64,000 nucleotides of DNA, taken from contig CBDHGL010000003.1 of the NCBI GenBank assembly GCA_965263105.1, forward strand, positions 2,604,001 to 2,668,000, read 5' to 3'. Position 1 is the first letter of the stretch. Every line of letters begins with the position of its first letter. The DNA is from JBCCTX01 sp965263105. Lineage in GTDB: Bacteria > Bacteroidota > Bacteroidia > J057. Positions 53,022 to 61,383 of the stretch are shown here, one piece after another. The position numbers and the translations under genes were made by a program. A model generated the notes under the pieces. It was not told where the DNA came from and did not search any database. It saw only the letters and a list, made by a program, of their open reading frames with translations.

Positions 53022-53399
53022 CTTATCCATATGTTATATGGTCATTTAGGTATAAGGGTTAATAGCTGAAGCTAACGCCCTTATCTAATGATATGTCGTC
53101 CCTTAAGGACTTCATTGTGGCCTAGAGCGCTGCCCTAAATTTTGACTGTTCGAGAACTTCTTCATTCAAACTTCTCAGGATTTTAATTATTATTAGGAAA
53201 AATTGTTTTTCCTATTGCAACGCTTTGCATGGGAAAGGCGTCATGGTAAAACGAAGACTAATACAATTCTCCGCGTTGCTCTACGTAAATTTCAAGCTCC
53301 TATTAAACCTTCAGGTTTTTCAGAAGTCTATCTAGTGAACTCTATTTCCAGGCTATGAAAGCTCCTCTTAAAAGGATTTACGCATGAAATAACCCACTC
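53022..53399. other. intergenic region with palindromes
   Basis: This 378-bp stretch has ATAAGGG (53052-53058) opposite CCCTTAT (53078-53084), GTCC-CTTAA-GGAC near 53097-53109, AGGAAAAA-TTG-TTTTTCCT (53195-53213) and AAACC-TTCA-GGTTT (53305-53317). The cluster resembles degraded REP/RAYT-associated palindromes. No gene or RNA family is recognised. The DUF1800 gene promoter must lie near its right end. Confidence 0.5.
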
Positions 53400-55142
53400 A
53401 TGGACAGACGTAGCTTTTTTACTTCTTTAAAAAATTCTCCCTCTGCTCTGAATACCCAACCTGCGAATGCCCCGATGGCTGGTTTGGAACCCTATGTAGG
53501 CGACTGGGATTTTTCCCATGCTGCCCACCTCCTTCGGCGGACCATGTTTGGCCCCTCCTCCGCCCAGATTCAGGCAGCGGTTGACTTGGGCTTAACGGGT
53601 ACCTTGGCACAATTGATGGACCCCTCCGCCATTTCCCCACAAGGGCCCCTAAATATGGGAAAGATTAATATTGATGATGAATTGGTGGATTTGAATGACG
53701 CCCATATTGCCGTGGGAGCCCCTTGGGTAGAGAAGATTGAGGGAGTTTGGACCTCTGGTGCGCTGCCGCAGGATGAGATCCAGTTGGGCCGGGTTCAGAA
53801 TAGTAGATCCTTCTCCTTGCAGGCCTGGAAAACGGAAAAAATTGTTAAGGAGGGCATGAGCATTTATGAAAAAATGACCCTTTTCTGGCATAACCATTTT
53901 GGGGTCACAGGAGAAATTCCCGAATTCGTGTTTTTGCATATGATCACCCTCATGGAGAACTCCCTGGGGAATTTTCGAGAACTGGTCAAAAAAATCACTT
54001 TAGACCCCGCCATGATGCGTTTCCTTAATGGCAATGAAAATGATAGTGCTGCCCCCAATGAGAACTATGCCCGAGAGCTGTTTGAGCTCTTTACGATTGG
54101 AAAAGGGCCTCTCGCTGGACCTGGCGATTATACCTATTATACGGAAGACGATATTCTGGCTGCCTCACGGGTTCTAACGGGGTGGAAAGTCCGAATTCTT
54201 AGGCTCTTTGAGGCTTTTGGATCTAGTATTCCCTTGACTCAGGAAAATTTATTGGAATTTGTCCCCCAACTTCACGACCAGGGGAGCAAGCAGTTTTCTC
54301 AGCGATTTGACAACACCGTTTTGACAGATGGGGGAGATCAAGAGTTCGCTCAATTGGTCGATATGATTTTCCAGCAGGACGAATGTGCCAGATTCATTTG
54401 TCGGAAACTCTATCGGTGGTTTGTGTACTACAAGATTTCTGAAGAAACAGAGGAGTTGGTCATCGAGCCCATGGCTCAGATCCTGATCGACAACGACTAT
54501 GAAATCCAACCCGCCTTAGAGGCCTTACTGAAAAGTCAACACTTTTATGATGTGCTGAATTTGGGGCCTATGATCAAAAATCCCTACGACTTTATCTGTT
54601 CGGCAACCAAGCCCTTTAACTTTTTTGCCATAGAGCCTCAGGATTTGGTGGAGAAATACATTTTTTATTCCCAGATCACTAGCAATTTCACCCTTCTTCA
54701 GATGACCTATTTCGCCCCGCCGGATGTAGCGGGTTGGAAGGCCTATTACCAGGAACCCCTGTATTACCGAACCTGGATCAATACCACTACGCTGAACCTT
54801 CGGATGTTCATCACAGCGTTTATTTCCACCAAAGTCCCAGGAAATCCAGATACACCCTTTTTACCCTTGCTGGATATAGTGGGAAATATTCAGGATGCGA
54901 CAGATCCCAATATTTTGATCGACTCCCTAGCACAGGTATTGTTTCCCCAGGAATTGACCCAAGAGCAAAAAGATTATTTAAAAGCGGTATTGCTTCCAGG
55001 ACTTCCCGATTTTGAATGGACAGTGGAATACGGAGACTTCCTGAGTGATCCCACGAATATAGATTTGCGCGAAAGTGTAGAATTGAAATTGGGTCAATTG
55101 TTCAATGCCATGCTGGCGATGCCAGAGTTTTATTTGAGTTAG
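53400..55142 (+). CDS. DUF1800 domain protein
   Basis: A 580-residue DUF1800 protein, recognised by WDFSHAAHLLRRTMFGPSSAQ near the start, MTLFWHNHFGVTGEI, NENYARELFELFTIG and DILAASRVLTGWKVR, and a C-terminal part with YFAPPDVAGWKAYY. DUF1800 genes are almost always paired with a DUF1501 gene, as here 51 bp downstream, and are widespread in marine Bacteroidota and Planctomycetes; function is unknown. I see no clear signal peptide. Confidence 0.9.
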   Translation: MDRRSFFTSLKNSPSALNTQPANAPMAGLEPYVGDWDFSHAAHLLRRTMFGPSSAQIQAAVDLGLTGTLAQLMDPSAISPQGPLNMGKINIDDELVDLNDAHIAVGAPWVEKIEGVWTSGALPQDEIQLGRVQNSRSFSLQAWKTEKIVKEGMSIYEKMTLFWHNHFGVTGEIPEFVFLHMITLMENSLGNFRELVKKITLDPAMMRFLNGNENDSAAPNENYARELFELFTIGKGPLAGPGDYTYYTEDDILAASRVLTGWKVRILRLFEAFGSSIPLTQENLLEFVPQLHDQGSKQFSQRFDNTVLTDGGDQEFAQLVDMIFQQDECARFICRKLYRWFVYYKISEETEELVIEPMAQILIDNDYEIQPALEALLKSQHFYDVLNLGPMIKNPYDFICSATKPFNFFAIEPQDLVEKYIFYSQITSNFTLLQMTYFAPPDVAGWKAYYQEPLYYRTWINTTTLNLRMFITAFISTKVPGNPDTPFLPLLDIVGNIQDATDPNILIDSLAQVLFPQELTQEQKDYLKAVLLPGLPDFEWTVEYGDFLSDPTNIDLRESVELKLGQLFNAMLAMPEFYLS

Positions 55143-55144
55143 GT

Positions 55145-55170
55145 AATAGTCCACAGTCGACAGTCCACAG
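55145..55170. repeat. 26-bp intergenic repeat with GTCCACAG units, copy 2
   Basis: This copy, AATAGTCCACAGTCGACAGT followed by CCACAG, is a better palindrome than the one at 47442-47467. It lies between the DUF1800 and DUF1501 genes. Confidence 0.55.
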
Positions 55171-55193
55171 AAGAAAGAAGAATTCAAAATCCT

Positions 55194-56754
55194 ATGTTAA
55201 GAAGAACCTTCATAAAACATACAGGTCTTGCTTCGGCAAGTACTTCCTTTCTCTTAAACGGGCTTCCTACCCGTGCCTTGCCTCAATCTCGTTTGGCCCA
55301 ACTGATGAACCTGGATAATGACAAGGTCTTGGTCCTGGTTCAGCTTCAAGGAGGGAATGACGGCCTCAATACCTTGATTCCCATGGAGTCATACGACCGC
55401 TTAGCCGAGGTTCGGTCCAACATTTTGATTCCTGAGAACCAGTTGCTGATGCTGGATGATGAAGGGGCCTTCCATCCCGCTTTTGCCGGAATGAAAAACC
55501 TGTACGAAGACGGAAAGCTTCACATCCTTCACAGTGTAGGCTATCCCAATCAGAACCGCTCCCATTTTCGATCCACAGATATCTGGACCTCCGGTTCTGC
55601 GGCAGATGTCTTTGATTCTAGCGGATGGTTGGGGAAGTACTTTGATACCCAGTACAGCAATTACCCTGAAGGTTTTCCCAATGCCGACACGCCCGATCCC
55701 ATTGCCTTGAGCATGAGTGCCATTACCTCAGAAACGTGCCAGGGCTTGATCTCAAATTACAGTTTGGCCTTGACAGATCCCTTCAGTTTATCCCCCTTAA
55801 CCCAAGGGCAGGGAAGTGTGGTTCCCGATACGCCTTATGGAGACGAGCTTCAGTTCATCCGGGAGTCTATCAGCCAGACCAATGCCTATACAGATGTGGT
55901 TACCATGGCAGCAAACCAAGGAAGTAGCCTCGCTGAATACCCCAAAGAGCAATCAAACTAGCCGACTCAATTGAGAAACGTAGCCTATTTGCTTTCTGGA
56001 GGGCTCCAAACCAAAATATTCGTTTGCTCCATCGGAGGCTTTCGATACCCACGCCAACCAGACCGAGATGGGAGATCCCTTAGCCGGTAGACATACGGAA
56101 TTATTGACCTATGTGTCCGAAGCCATAGAAGCCTTCCAAACAGACCTACGTCTTATGGGCTTGGAAGAGCGCGTGATGGGCATGACCTTTTCTGAATTTG
56201 GTCGTCAGATCGCCTCCAACCAAAGCCAGGGCACCGACCACGGCGATTCCGCGCCGCTATTTGTCTTTGGCTCCTGCGTGAATCCCGGCTTTAGCGGTCA
56301 GCATCCCGAGATAGCCGAAGAACTGGTCCCTCAGGAAGGTGTAGACATGCAAATCGACTTTCGGGATGTATATGGCTCTATCCTAAAAGACTGGTTTGAA
56401 GTAGAAGAGGCCGAGGTCAGGAGCCTGTTGTATGAGGACTTTACGGCGCTGCCTATTGTGGGTACCTGTTCGGTGGCCACTTCTAGTGTAACACCTATAG
56501 ATCCCGTAAAATTTACCGTCTTTCCCAACCCAGTATTTGACCAAGCATCGGTAGAATTTGAGTCCAAAGGAGAAAATATCCGTCTGAGCATAAGGGATAT
56601 TCAGGGACGGGAGTTAGAGGTGATATCGGATCGCTTTGTGGGGTCGGGGACGCACGTACTTCCTTTGGAAGTGGGCCATCTGGCTTCCGGTACGTATTTC
56701 CTCCGTTTGGGTACGGCTAGGCAGGAGAAGACCCTTAAGTTGCTGAAGATGTAG
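55194..56754 (+). pseudogene. DUF1501 domain protein with three frame breaks and a T9SS sorting domain
   Basis: The 5' part (55194-55961) has a Tat-like signal MLRRTFIKHTGLASAST and the DUF1501 motifs VLVQLQGGNDGLNTLIPM and GYPNQNRSHFRSTDIW. It ends at TAG 55959. The family sequence continues in other frames: KLADSIE at 55956-55976, VAYLLSGGLQTKIF at 55981-56022, and GFDTHANQTEMGD from 56038 on, which joins the long 3' frame ending at 56754. The 3' part has SEFGRQIASNQSQGTDHGD and a C-terminal T9SS type A domain (FTVFPNPVFDQASV). Three indels within about 100 bp (near 55957, 55977 and 56043) break the gene. An intact version would be a Tat-exported or T9SS-sorted partner of the DUF1800 protein. 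Sequencing error is possible. Confidence 0.8.
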
Positions 56755-57085
56755 TTGATTTTTCCGCTATATCTCTACATTTCCGCATTCAAAGTTCGGG
56801 GATTAAAGACTGCACATGCAGTATATCCTAAGTTAAAAATGAACACAAAGACACCAAGGCACGGAGGAGGGGGGTTGATTTGTATAGCAAATCTCTCCGT
56901 GTCTCCGTGACCCCGTGTTCAAACTATTCCTCCCTCAAAAAGCACCAATTGTAGGCTTCATATAGGGAGCAATTTTAGACTGCAAATGTAGCCCCAAACC
57001 TCCGCGCCTCTCTGTGTAAAATCTCTGTGCTCTCTGCGGTTAACTGAAAAAGAATAACTTGCGAAGCAATAACCGCCCAACGTAT
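56755..57085. other. intergenic region with CTCTGTG repeats
   Basis: Besides the inverted pair at 56840-56922, CTCTCTGTGTAAAATCTCTG near 57002-57025 continues the same repeat family. No gene found; the region precedes the truncated acetyltransferase. Confidence 0.5.
56840..56922. repeat. inverted copies of the 29-bp dispersed repeat
   Basis: TGAACACAAAGACACCAAGG at 56840 is the reverse complement of the same repeat family as 56894-56922 (TCTCCGTGTCTCCGTGACCC...). The pair could form a long imperfect hairpin around a TGATTTGTATAGCAAA loop. Confidence 0.55.
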
Positions 57086-57511
57086 ATGCCCCAGCAACTC
57101 CACGTCCGCCCCATGACATGGGAGGAAGTCCCCCTAATGATCGACTACTTCCATACCGCTTCTCCTGAATTTTTGATTGAAATGGGAGTGGATATAGCCA
57201 AGTTACCCACCCAGGAAGCATGGCTGAAGCTGCTAGAAGCAGATTTCGATAAGCCCGTGGAGAAAAAGGCCTTTTTCTATGTCATCTGGCTGCTCGATGG
57301 GAAAGCTGTAGGCCACTCCAATATCAACAAACTGACCCTTTTTGTACCCTTCCGCTGCATCCCCGTTTCCCTTTTTTCCCCTCCCAGGGGAATGAACTGT
57401 GTCAAAAGTCAAGTATTTCGACTAATAAATTTAGTTTTTTACGTACTTAAGATAGAAGTTATTATCAAAAGGCACTCCGGATTCTACCACCGCAAAGACT
57501 TGTTTAAGTAA
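57086..57511 (+). pseudogene. GNAT acetyltransferase truncated next to an IS110 element
   Basis: From ATG 57086 the frame encodes an acetyltransferase-like N-terminus, MPQQLHVRPMTWEEVPLMID, then FFYVIWLLDGKAVGHSNINK, the region just before the GNAT acetyl-CoA motif. Homology stops near 57334; the frame then runs through unrelated Pro/Phe-rich codons into the 3' end of the transposase gene at 57431. The usual HLHLW...RxxGxG acetyl-CoA loop is missing and is not found beyond the transposon. The product could not bind acetyl-CoA. Insertion or deletion linked to the IS110 element is the likely cause. Confidence 0.7.
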
Positions 57512-58420
57512 CTTAGCTACTACAGCTATCATGGCCTTCTTATGAGGTTTCCCTTTCCTCCTAAGCCTGGTATATAATTCTTTGCAGGCCAAGTTGTGTT
57601 GTTTTGCTGCTCTTGCAGCCATATATAAGTTTGCTCTCAAGGTTGCAGGCCCCTGTTTAGAGATTCTCGCCTTTTTTCTTACAGTTGAACCCGATTGATG
57701 ATGCAGCGGGACTACCCCGACAAACTTGAGCAGTTGTTTATGTGATTCAAAACGGGAAAAATCTCCGACATAGGTGAGTAAACTTTGTGCAGATTTGGGT
57801 CCTATTCCCACTACCGATCTAATTAGGTGGAGTATCTGTTCTTCTTCTTCGTTAATATCAGAGCGTAGTTCTTGCTCTAGCTCTTCAATTTGTTCTTCAA
57901 TCACTTCTAAGGACTTCCCCAGGGCCTCTTTTGCCTTCTCATTTGGTTTATAGAGATGAGCCAAGGCATGAAGCCTATTCTTTAGAGCTTGCCTTTGGCC
58001 TAACAAAGCCTCCAATGCCATTTGAACTTGTTTGCGTTGCTTTTGTTTTTTCATCATTTCAGTGAATCGATAGGGCTTCAAGCCTTGTTGAACTCCCATC
58101 CTGGCTAAGGAGCGAGCCGACTGCTGGTCATTGCGATGGGTATGTCCTTCAAATTGCATAAAATAGTAACTTTTTCTAGGATTTACTATGTGGTGAGGGA
58201 CCCCCACTTCTTCGGCCAAGTGAAGTAATTTATCATGATAAACACCTGTGTATTCAAAAACTAAACAGACTTCACTGTCTTTCCACTGGGCCAACCAATT
58301 CAGGAGACTATCAAGTTCATTAGCAAGTCGTTCTTCATGCCAATTCCTCTCCTTGTCCAGATAGGCTACGTCAAGGTGATCTTTACTGACATCAATACCA
58401 ATGTAAGTAGTGCTTTTCAT
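57431..58420 (-). CDS. IS110 family transposase
   Basis: 329 residues from ATG 58420 (an upstream TTG at 58426 is less likely). The N-terminal DEDD RuvC-like domain shows YIGIDVSKDHLDVAY, LVFEYTGVYHDKL and HRNDQQSARSLARMG, and the C-terminal Transposase_20 domain shows LIRSVVGIGPKSAQSLL, FVGVVPLHHQSGSTVRKKARISKQG with the conserved Ser, and LRANLYMAARAA. A central coiled-coil (LEVIEEQIEELEQELRSDI) joins them. The reading frame is intact, so the enzyme is probably active. Family members recombine DNA guided by an RNA encoded in the same element. Confidence 0.95.
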   Translation of the reverse strand: MKSTTYIGIDVSKDHLDVAYLDKERNWHEERLANELDSLLNWLAQWKDSEVCLVFEYTGVYHDKLLHLAEEVGVPHHIVNPRKSYYFMQFEGHTHRNDQQSARSLARMGVQQGLKPYRFTEMMKKQKQRKQVQMALEALLGQRQALKNRLHALAHLYKPNEKAKEALGKSLEVIEEQIEELEQELRSDINEEEEQILHLIRSVVGIGPKSAQSLLTYVGDFSRFESHKQLLKFVGVVPLHHQSGSTVRKKARISKQGPATLRANLYMAARAAKQHNLACKELYTRLRRKGKPHKKAMIAVVAKLLKQVFAVVESGVPFDNNFYLKYVKN

Positions 58421-58439
58421 GAGCAAATGGTTAAGGGAT

Positions 58440-58640
58440 TAGAAAAAAACTTCCTCTTGTCTAGTGCATCGTAAAGCTAGCTCGTGGCTAAGGGAACTGT
58501 CCGGGATCTAAGGAAGCTGAAAAGGAAATAGACAACCTGGAATTTCCCTCGGATTCGAGATCCAAAGAACAAAGGGTCGGCTTTTCGTCTACTTCCTCTT
58601 CAAGTTTCTAATCTTTTGAGTAATTTACTAATCCCTAACA
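58440..58640 (-). ncRNA. candidate IS110 bridge RNA leader
   Basis: The non-coding leader upstream of the transposase gene contains nested stems: GGATCT (58504-58509) with AGATCC (58558-58563), and inside it GGAAAT (58524-58529) with ATTTCC (58542-58547). Bridge RNAs of IS110-group elements are transcribed from this position and form multi-stem structures with internal loops. The placement and fold are suggestive only; no covariance or guide-target pairing was checked. Confidence 0.3.
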
Positions 58641-58890
58641 ACTTACGACTCAAAAGGGGTCCGGAAACGACCCAGGAAATCAGCTTGATTTCGCCAAAGT
58701 TTTCGCCATCTACAAAGGGGCAAATCACTAAGGCGCTTGGGGTAAAACTCCCATTTTCTCCTCCTTTTCAGGAGGAGTCCCCAGCACAAGTGTTGGGGGA
58801 GGTGGTCCAAGTTAGGCGGAAGGGTACTCCTTCAATATCCACTAGTAGTTGGAATTAGAATGGCCTTTTCTTCTCTCCCCATTTTCATTT
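58641..58890. other. intergenic region with second hairpin-repeat copy
   Basis: Besides the repeat at 58758-58808 the region holds no recognisable coding sequence. I looked for the missing 3' half of the truncated acetyltransferase here and did not find it. Confidence 0.5.
58758..58808. repeat. second copy of the DUF559-associated hairpin element
   Basis: CTCCTCC-n6-GGAGGAG (58758-58777), CCCCAGCAC-n2-GTGTTGGGG (58779-58798) and GGGAGGTGGTC repeat the arrangement at 52116-52164, with compensatory changes in the second stem. No DUF559 gene follows this copy. Confidence 0.75.
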
Positions 58891-60234
58891 CTACTCTTTG
58901 TATACCTTCCCATGCTTCATCACCAGATCCACATCTTGTAGTAAGGATATATACCGCAGCACATCCCCCTTCACCGCAATGATATCCGCGTATTTTCCCT
59001 CACTGATGGTCCCTACTTCATGGTCTACGCCCATGATTTTGGAGGGCCAGTAGGTGGCAGCCTTGATGGTGTACATGGGATCGATACCAAATTCATTCAC
59101 CCATACGTCTAATTCATGCCAGGTGGATTGGCAGTGAAATTTCATGGGGATACCGCTATCCGTACCGATGAGGAGGACTACGCCTGCGTCCAGGAGTTGT
59201 TTTACCTTCCGTTGTAAGGTGGGGCGACGACTGGGGGTGAGCTGGAAATAGGGGAGGCGTCCAGGATGTCGAATGGATCCTTTTATGTCGTCTATGATGT
59301 CTTGGGGTAAGCCCTCATGCCAGCAGTCATTGTCCAGGGCTTCGGGATTGTCGCGCACGTATTCGTAGTTGTACAGACCTTCGACTGTCGGAGTCCAGTA
59401 GAGGGGCCCGCGATTCATCTGAGCGGTTCGCTCCTTGATCATTGCAAGTACGTCTTCGGGGTACTCCGGAGCGGAAGAAAGGCCCGTATGCTCAAAACAG
59501 TCCACACCCGCAATAATGCCCCGGCGGATTTCCTCGGGCCGGTGGGAGTGTCCCACCACAGTCAAATTGTGTTTATGCGCCTCATCTACCACGGCGATGA
59601 CCTCATCCATGGTCATTTGATCCTGATCGATGAGTTTGATGCAGTCCACCCCCGCATCTGCGAGTTGCTTTACCTTGGCTCGGCCATCGGCTACGCCGCT
59701 TACCCCCCAGCGAAAGGCTTCCGTACCGGGATAGGGTTTGTGTTGGATAAAAGGGCCAGACATGTACATAGTTGGGCCATCAATTTCTCCCTTATTGATG
59801 GCGTCTCGTACGGCTATACTGGCCTTCAGGGGAGCGCCTAGGTCTCTAGCACTGGTAATTCCTGCCAGCAACAGCTGCTTAGCTGAAGAAGGCATAATCA
59901 CCTCTTCAAACTGATCTATATAGGCCGTATCCCAGTGAGCATAATCACTGTGCCCGTTGATCATCAAGTGTACGTGCATGTCCCATAGACCAGGAAGGAC
60001 ACTCATCCCTTCGGTAGAAATGCGCTCAGCCTCTTCGGGTATATCTATTCTCCCGACTTGCCCAATGGCTTTGATCCGTTCGCCCTGAACCAGGATCACA
60101 CTATTAGCCAAAGGCTTGCCCCCAAAGCCATCAATCAGGGTACCTCCTATCAGAGCTTTCAAGGGCTCATCTTGGGTGAAATCATTTCCCAAAATTAAGC
60201 ATAGGATGAGGGAGAGAATTAGTGTTCTTTTCAT
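58891..60234 (-). CDS. amidohydrolase family protein (imidazolonepropionase-like), exported
   Basis: A 447-residue metal-dependent amidohydrolase with a signal peptide (MKRTLILSLILCLILG). The metal-binding HxH is in GLWDMHVHLMINGH near residue 86; further ligands appear in VVGHSHRPEEIRRG, CFEHTGLSS and LIGTDSGIPM (the final Asp). The C-terminal composite beta-sandwich shows ATYWPSKIMGV and GKYADIIAVKGDVL. The layout resembles secreted Xaa-Pro dipeptidase or imidazolonepropionase-related enzymes of Bacteroidota. Substrate unknown. It is divergent from the NagB-like gene by about 100 bp. Confidence 0.88.
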   Translation of the reverse strand: MKRTLILSLILCLILGNDFTQDEPLKALIGGTLIDGFGGKPLANSVILVQGERIKAIGQVGRIDIPEEAERISTEGMSVLPGLWDMHVHLMINGHSDYAHWDTAYIDQFEEVIMPSSAKQLLLAGITSARDLGAPLKASIAVRDAINKGEIDGPTMYMSGPFIQHKPYPGTEAFRWGVSGVADGRAKVKQLADAGVDCIKLIDQDQMTMDEVIAVVDEAHKHNLTVVGHSHRPEEIRRGIIAGVDCFEHTGLSSAPEYPEDVLAMIKERTAQMNRGPLYWTPTVEGLYNYEYVRDNPEALDNDCWHEGLPQDIIDDIKGSIRHPGRLPYFQLTPSRRPTLQRKVKQLLDAGVVLLIGTDSGIPMKFHCQSTWHELDVWVNEFGIDPMYTIKAATYWPSKIMGVDHEVGTISEGKYADIIAVKGDVLRYISLLQDVDLVMKHGKVYKE

Positions 60235-60331
60235 TAGGTTTGCTTTGAAAGGGTTTAGTAAGGTAAAATAGGAATTTCATTCCATACTCTAGCCTTTCTC
60301 CATTTTCATTTTTCAATTTACCCTCTTCCTG

Positions 60332-61069
60332 ATGCTCATTCATATTCACAACAACCCGCTCGAACTCGGTCTGGCCGCCGGAAAACAGGCCGAAAAATGG
60401 ATAAAGAGTTGTATCAAAGAGCGGGGAGAGGCTAATATTATCCTGGCTACTGGCACTAGCCAATTTGAAACTTTGGCTTATTTAGTAAATGTGAACACCA
60501 TTTCCTGGGACCTGGTAACTATGTTTCACTTGGATGAGTACGTGGGAATAGGGGAGGATCATCCCGCTAGTTTTAGAAAATATCTCAAGGAGCGTTTTAT
60601 AGAACGGATTCCTTCGCTAAAGAACTATTACCTAATAGACGGAGACCTCAAGGACCCCCAATCAGAATGTACACGTTTGGGAGAAATTATCCAGCAGGCT
60701 CCTATAGATGTGGCCTTAATCGGAATTGGAGAAAATGGACACTTGGCCTTCAACGATCCCCCGGCTGACTTTGACACGCATGAACCTTATTTAGTGGTGG
60801 AATTGGACGAAGCTTGTCGCAAGCAGCAGGTAGGGGAAGGGTGGTTTGCTAATCTCAACAAAGTTCCTAGCCAAGCAATTAGTATGAGTATACAGCAGAT
60901 TTTAAAAAGCAAGCACCTGGTCGTTTCTGTACCAGATGCTCGAAAATCTTTTGCGGTCAGACGGGCGGTAGAAGGACCTATTACCCCACAATGCCCGGCC
61001 TCAATCTTACAACAACACCCTAGTTGTGATCTATTTCTGGATGTAGATTCAGCAGCACGGCTTAGCTAA
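60332..61069 (+). CDS. glucosamine-6-phosphate deaminase/isomerase family protein
   Basis: A 245-residue NagB/6-phosphogluconolactonase family protein. Motifs: NIILATGTSQFETL (phosphate-binding loop), MFHLDEYVGIGEDHPASF with the catalytic Asp, and ALIGIGENGHLAFNDPPADF with the active-site His. NagB converts glucosamine-6-phosphate to fructose-6-phosphate and ammonia. The TGTSQ loop differs from the TGSTP of E. coli NagB, so a paralogue with another amino sugar is possible. No amino-sugar kinase or transporter lies beside it. Confidence 0.85.
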   Translation: MLIHIHNNPLELGLAAGKQAEKWIKSCIKERGEANIILATGTSQFETLAYLVNVNTISWDLVTMFHLDEYVGIGEDHPASFRKYLKERFIERIPSLKNYYLIDGDLKDPQSECTRLGEIIQQAPIDVALIGIGENGHLAFNDPPADFDTHEPYLVVELDEACRKQQVGEGWFANLNKVPSQAISMSIQQILKSKHLVVSVPDARKSFAVRRAVEGPITPQCPASILQQHPSCDLFLDVDSAARLS

Positions 61070-61383
61070 GCTGCCTTACTGTGCTTAGATTTTGATTACA
61101 CGTATTATGTAATTCGCTTTCCCCAATGATCATGCGTCCCCTTTATCTACCTCACAATTCTAGTCCTCAAAGAGGGGAAAGGTATGTTAGTTATTGATTT
61201 ATGAAATAAATCTCTCCGTGCCTCGTATGTTTATCTTAACAATTCCATGAACTGAGTTTTGACGCAGACTTTTTATGAGATTTTTATGGCAAACGCAGAA
61301 AAGATAGTTGGTATAGCAACTTAAAACTCCGTGTCTCAGTGCCTCCGTGTTCAATATACCACCTCCTTACAGGGATATCCTCC
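61070..61383. other. intergenic region with a copy of the dispersed repeat
   Basis: The 314-bp spacer between the convergent NagB-like and pckA genes holds a CTAAGC/GCTTAG inverted repeat (61066-61088) just past the NagB stop, AATCTCTCCGTGCCTCG near 61209, and the 29-bp repeat at 61326-61354. No gene found. Confidence 0.5.
61326..61354. repeat. 29-bp dispersed repeat, copy 3
   Basis: ACTCCGTGTCTCAGTGCC...GTGTTCAA lies 30 bp beyond the pckA stop. It matches the copy at 46149-46177 at 26 of 29 positions; both lie just past the 3' end of a leftward gene. Confidence 0.6.

Larger units (their letters stand above)
57335..58640 (-). mobile_element. IS110 family insertion sequence (boundaries approximate)
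   Basis: The element carries one transposase gene and about 200 bp of non-coding leader upstream of it, and little downstream, as in the IS110 group. No terminal inverted repeat is visible, which is normal for the family. The left boundary is set where acetyltransferase homology ends; the right boundary is a guess from the leader length. Confidence 0.6.

Noticed and set aside
58616..58858. 80-codon frame covering the hairpin element at 58.8 kb
   Set aside because: It consists of the hairpin repeat and intergenic sequence and shows no protein family features.
60182..60463. 93-codon frame on the minus strand between the amidohydrolase and NagB-like genes
   Set aside because: It overlaps the starts of two confident genes on both sides and has no recognisable family features.
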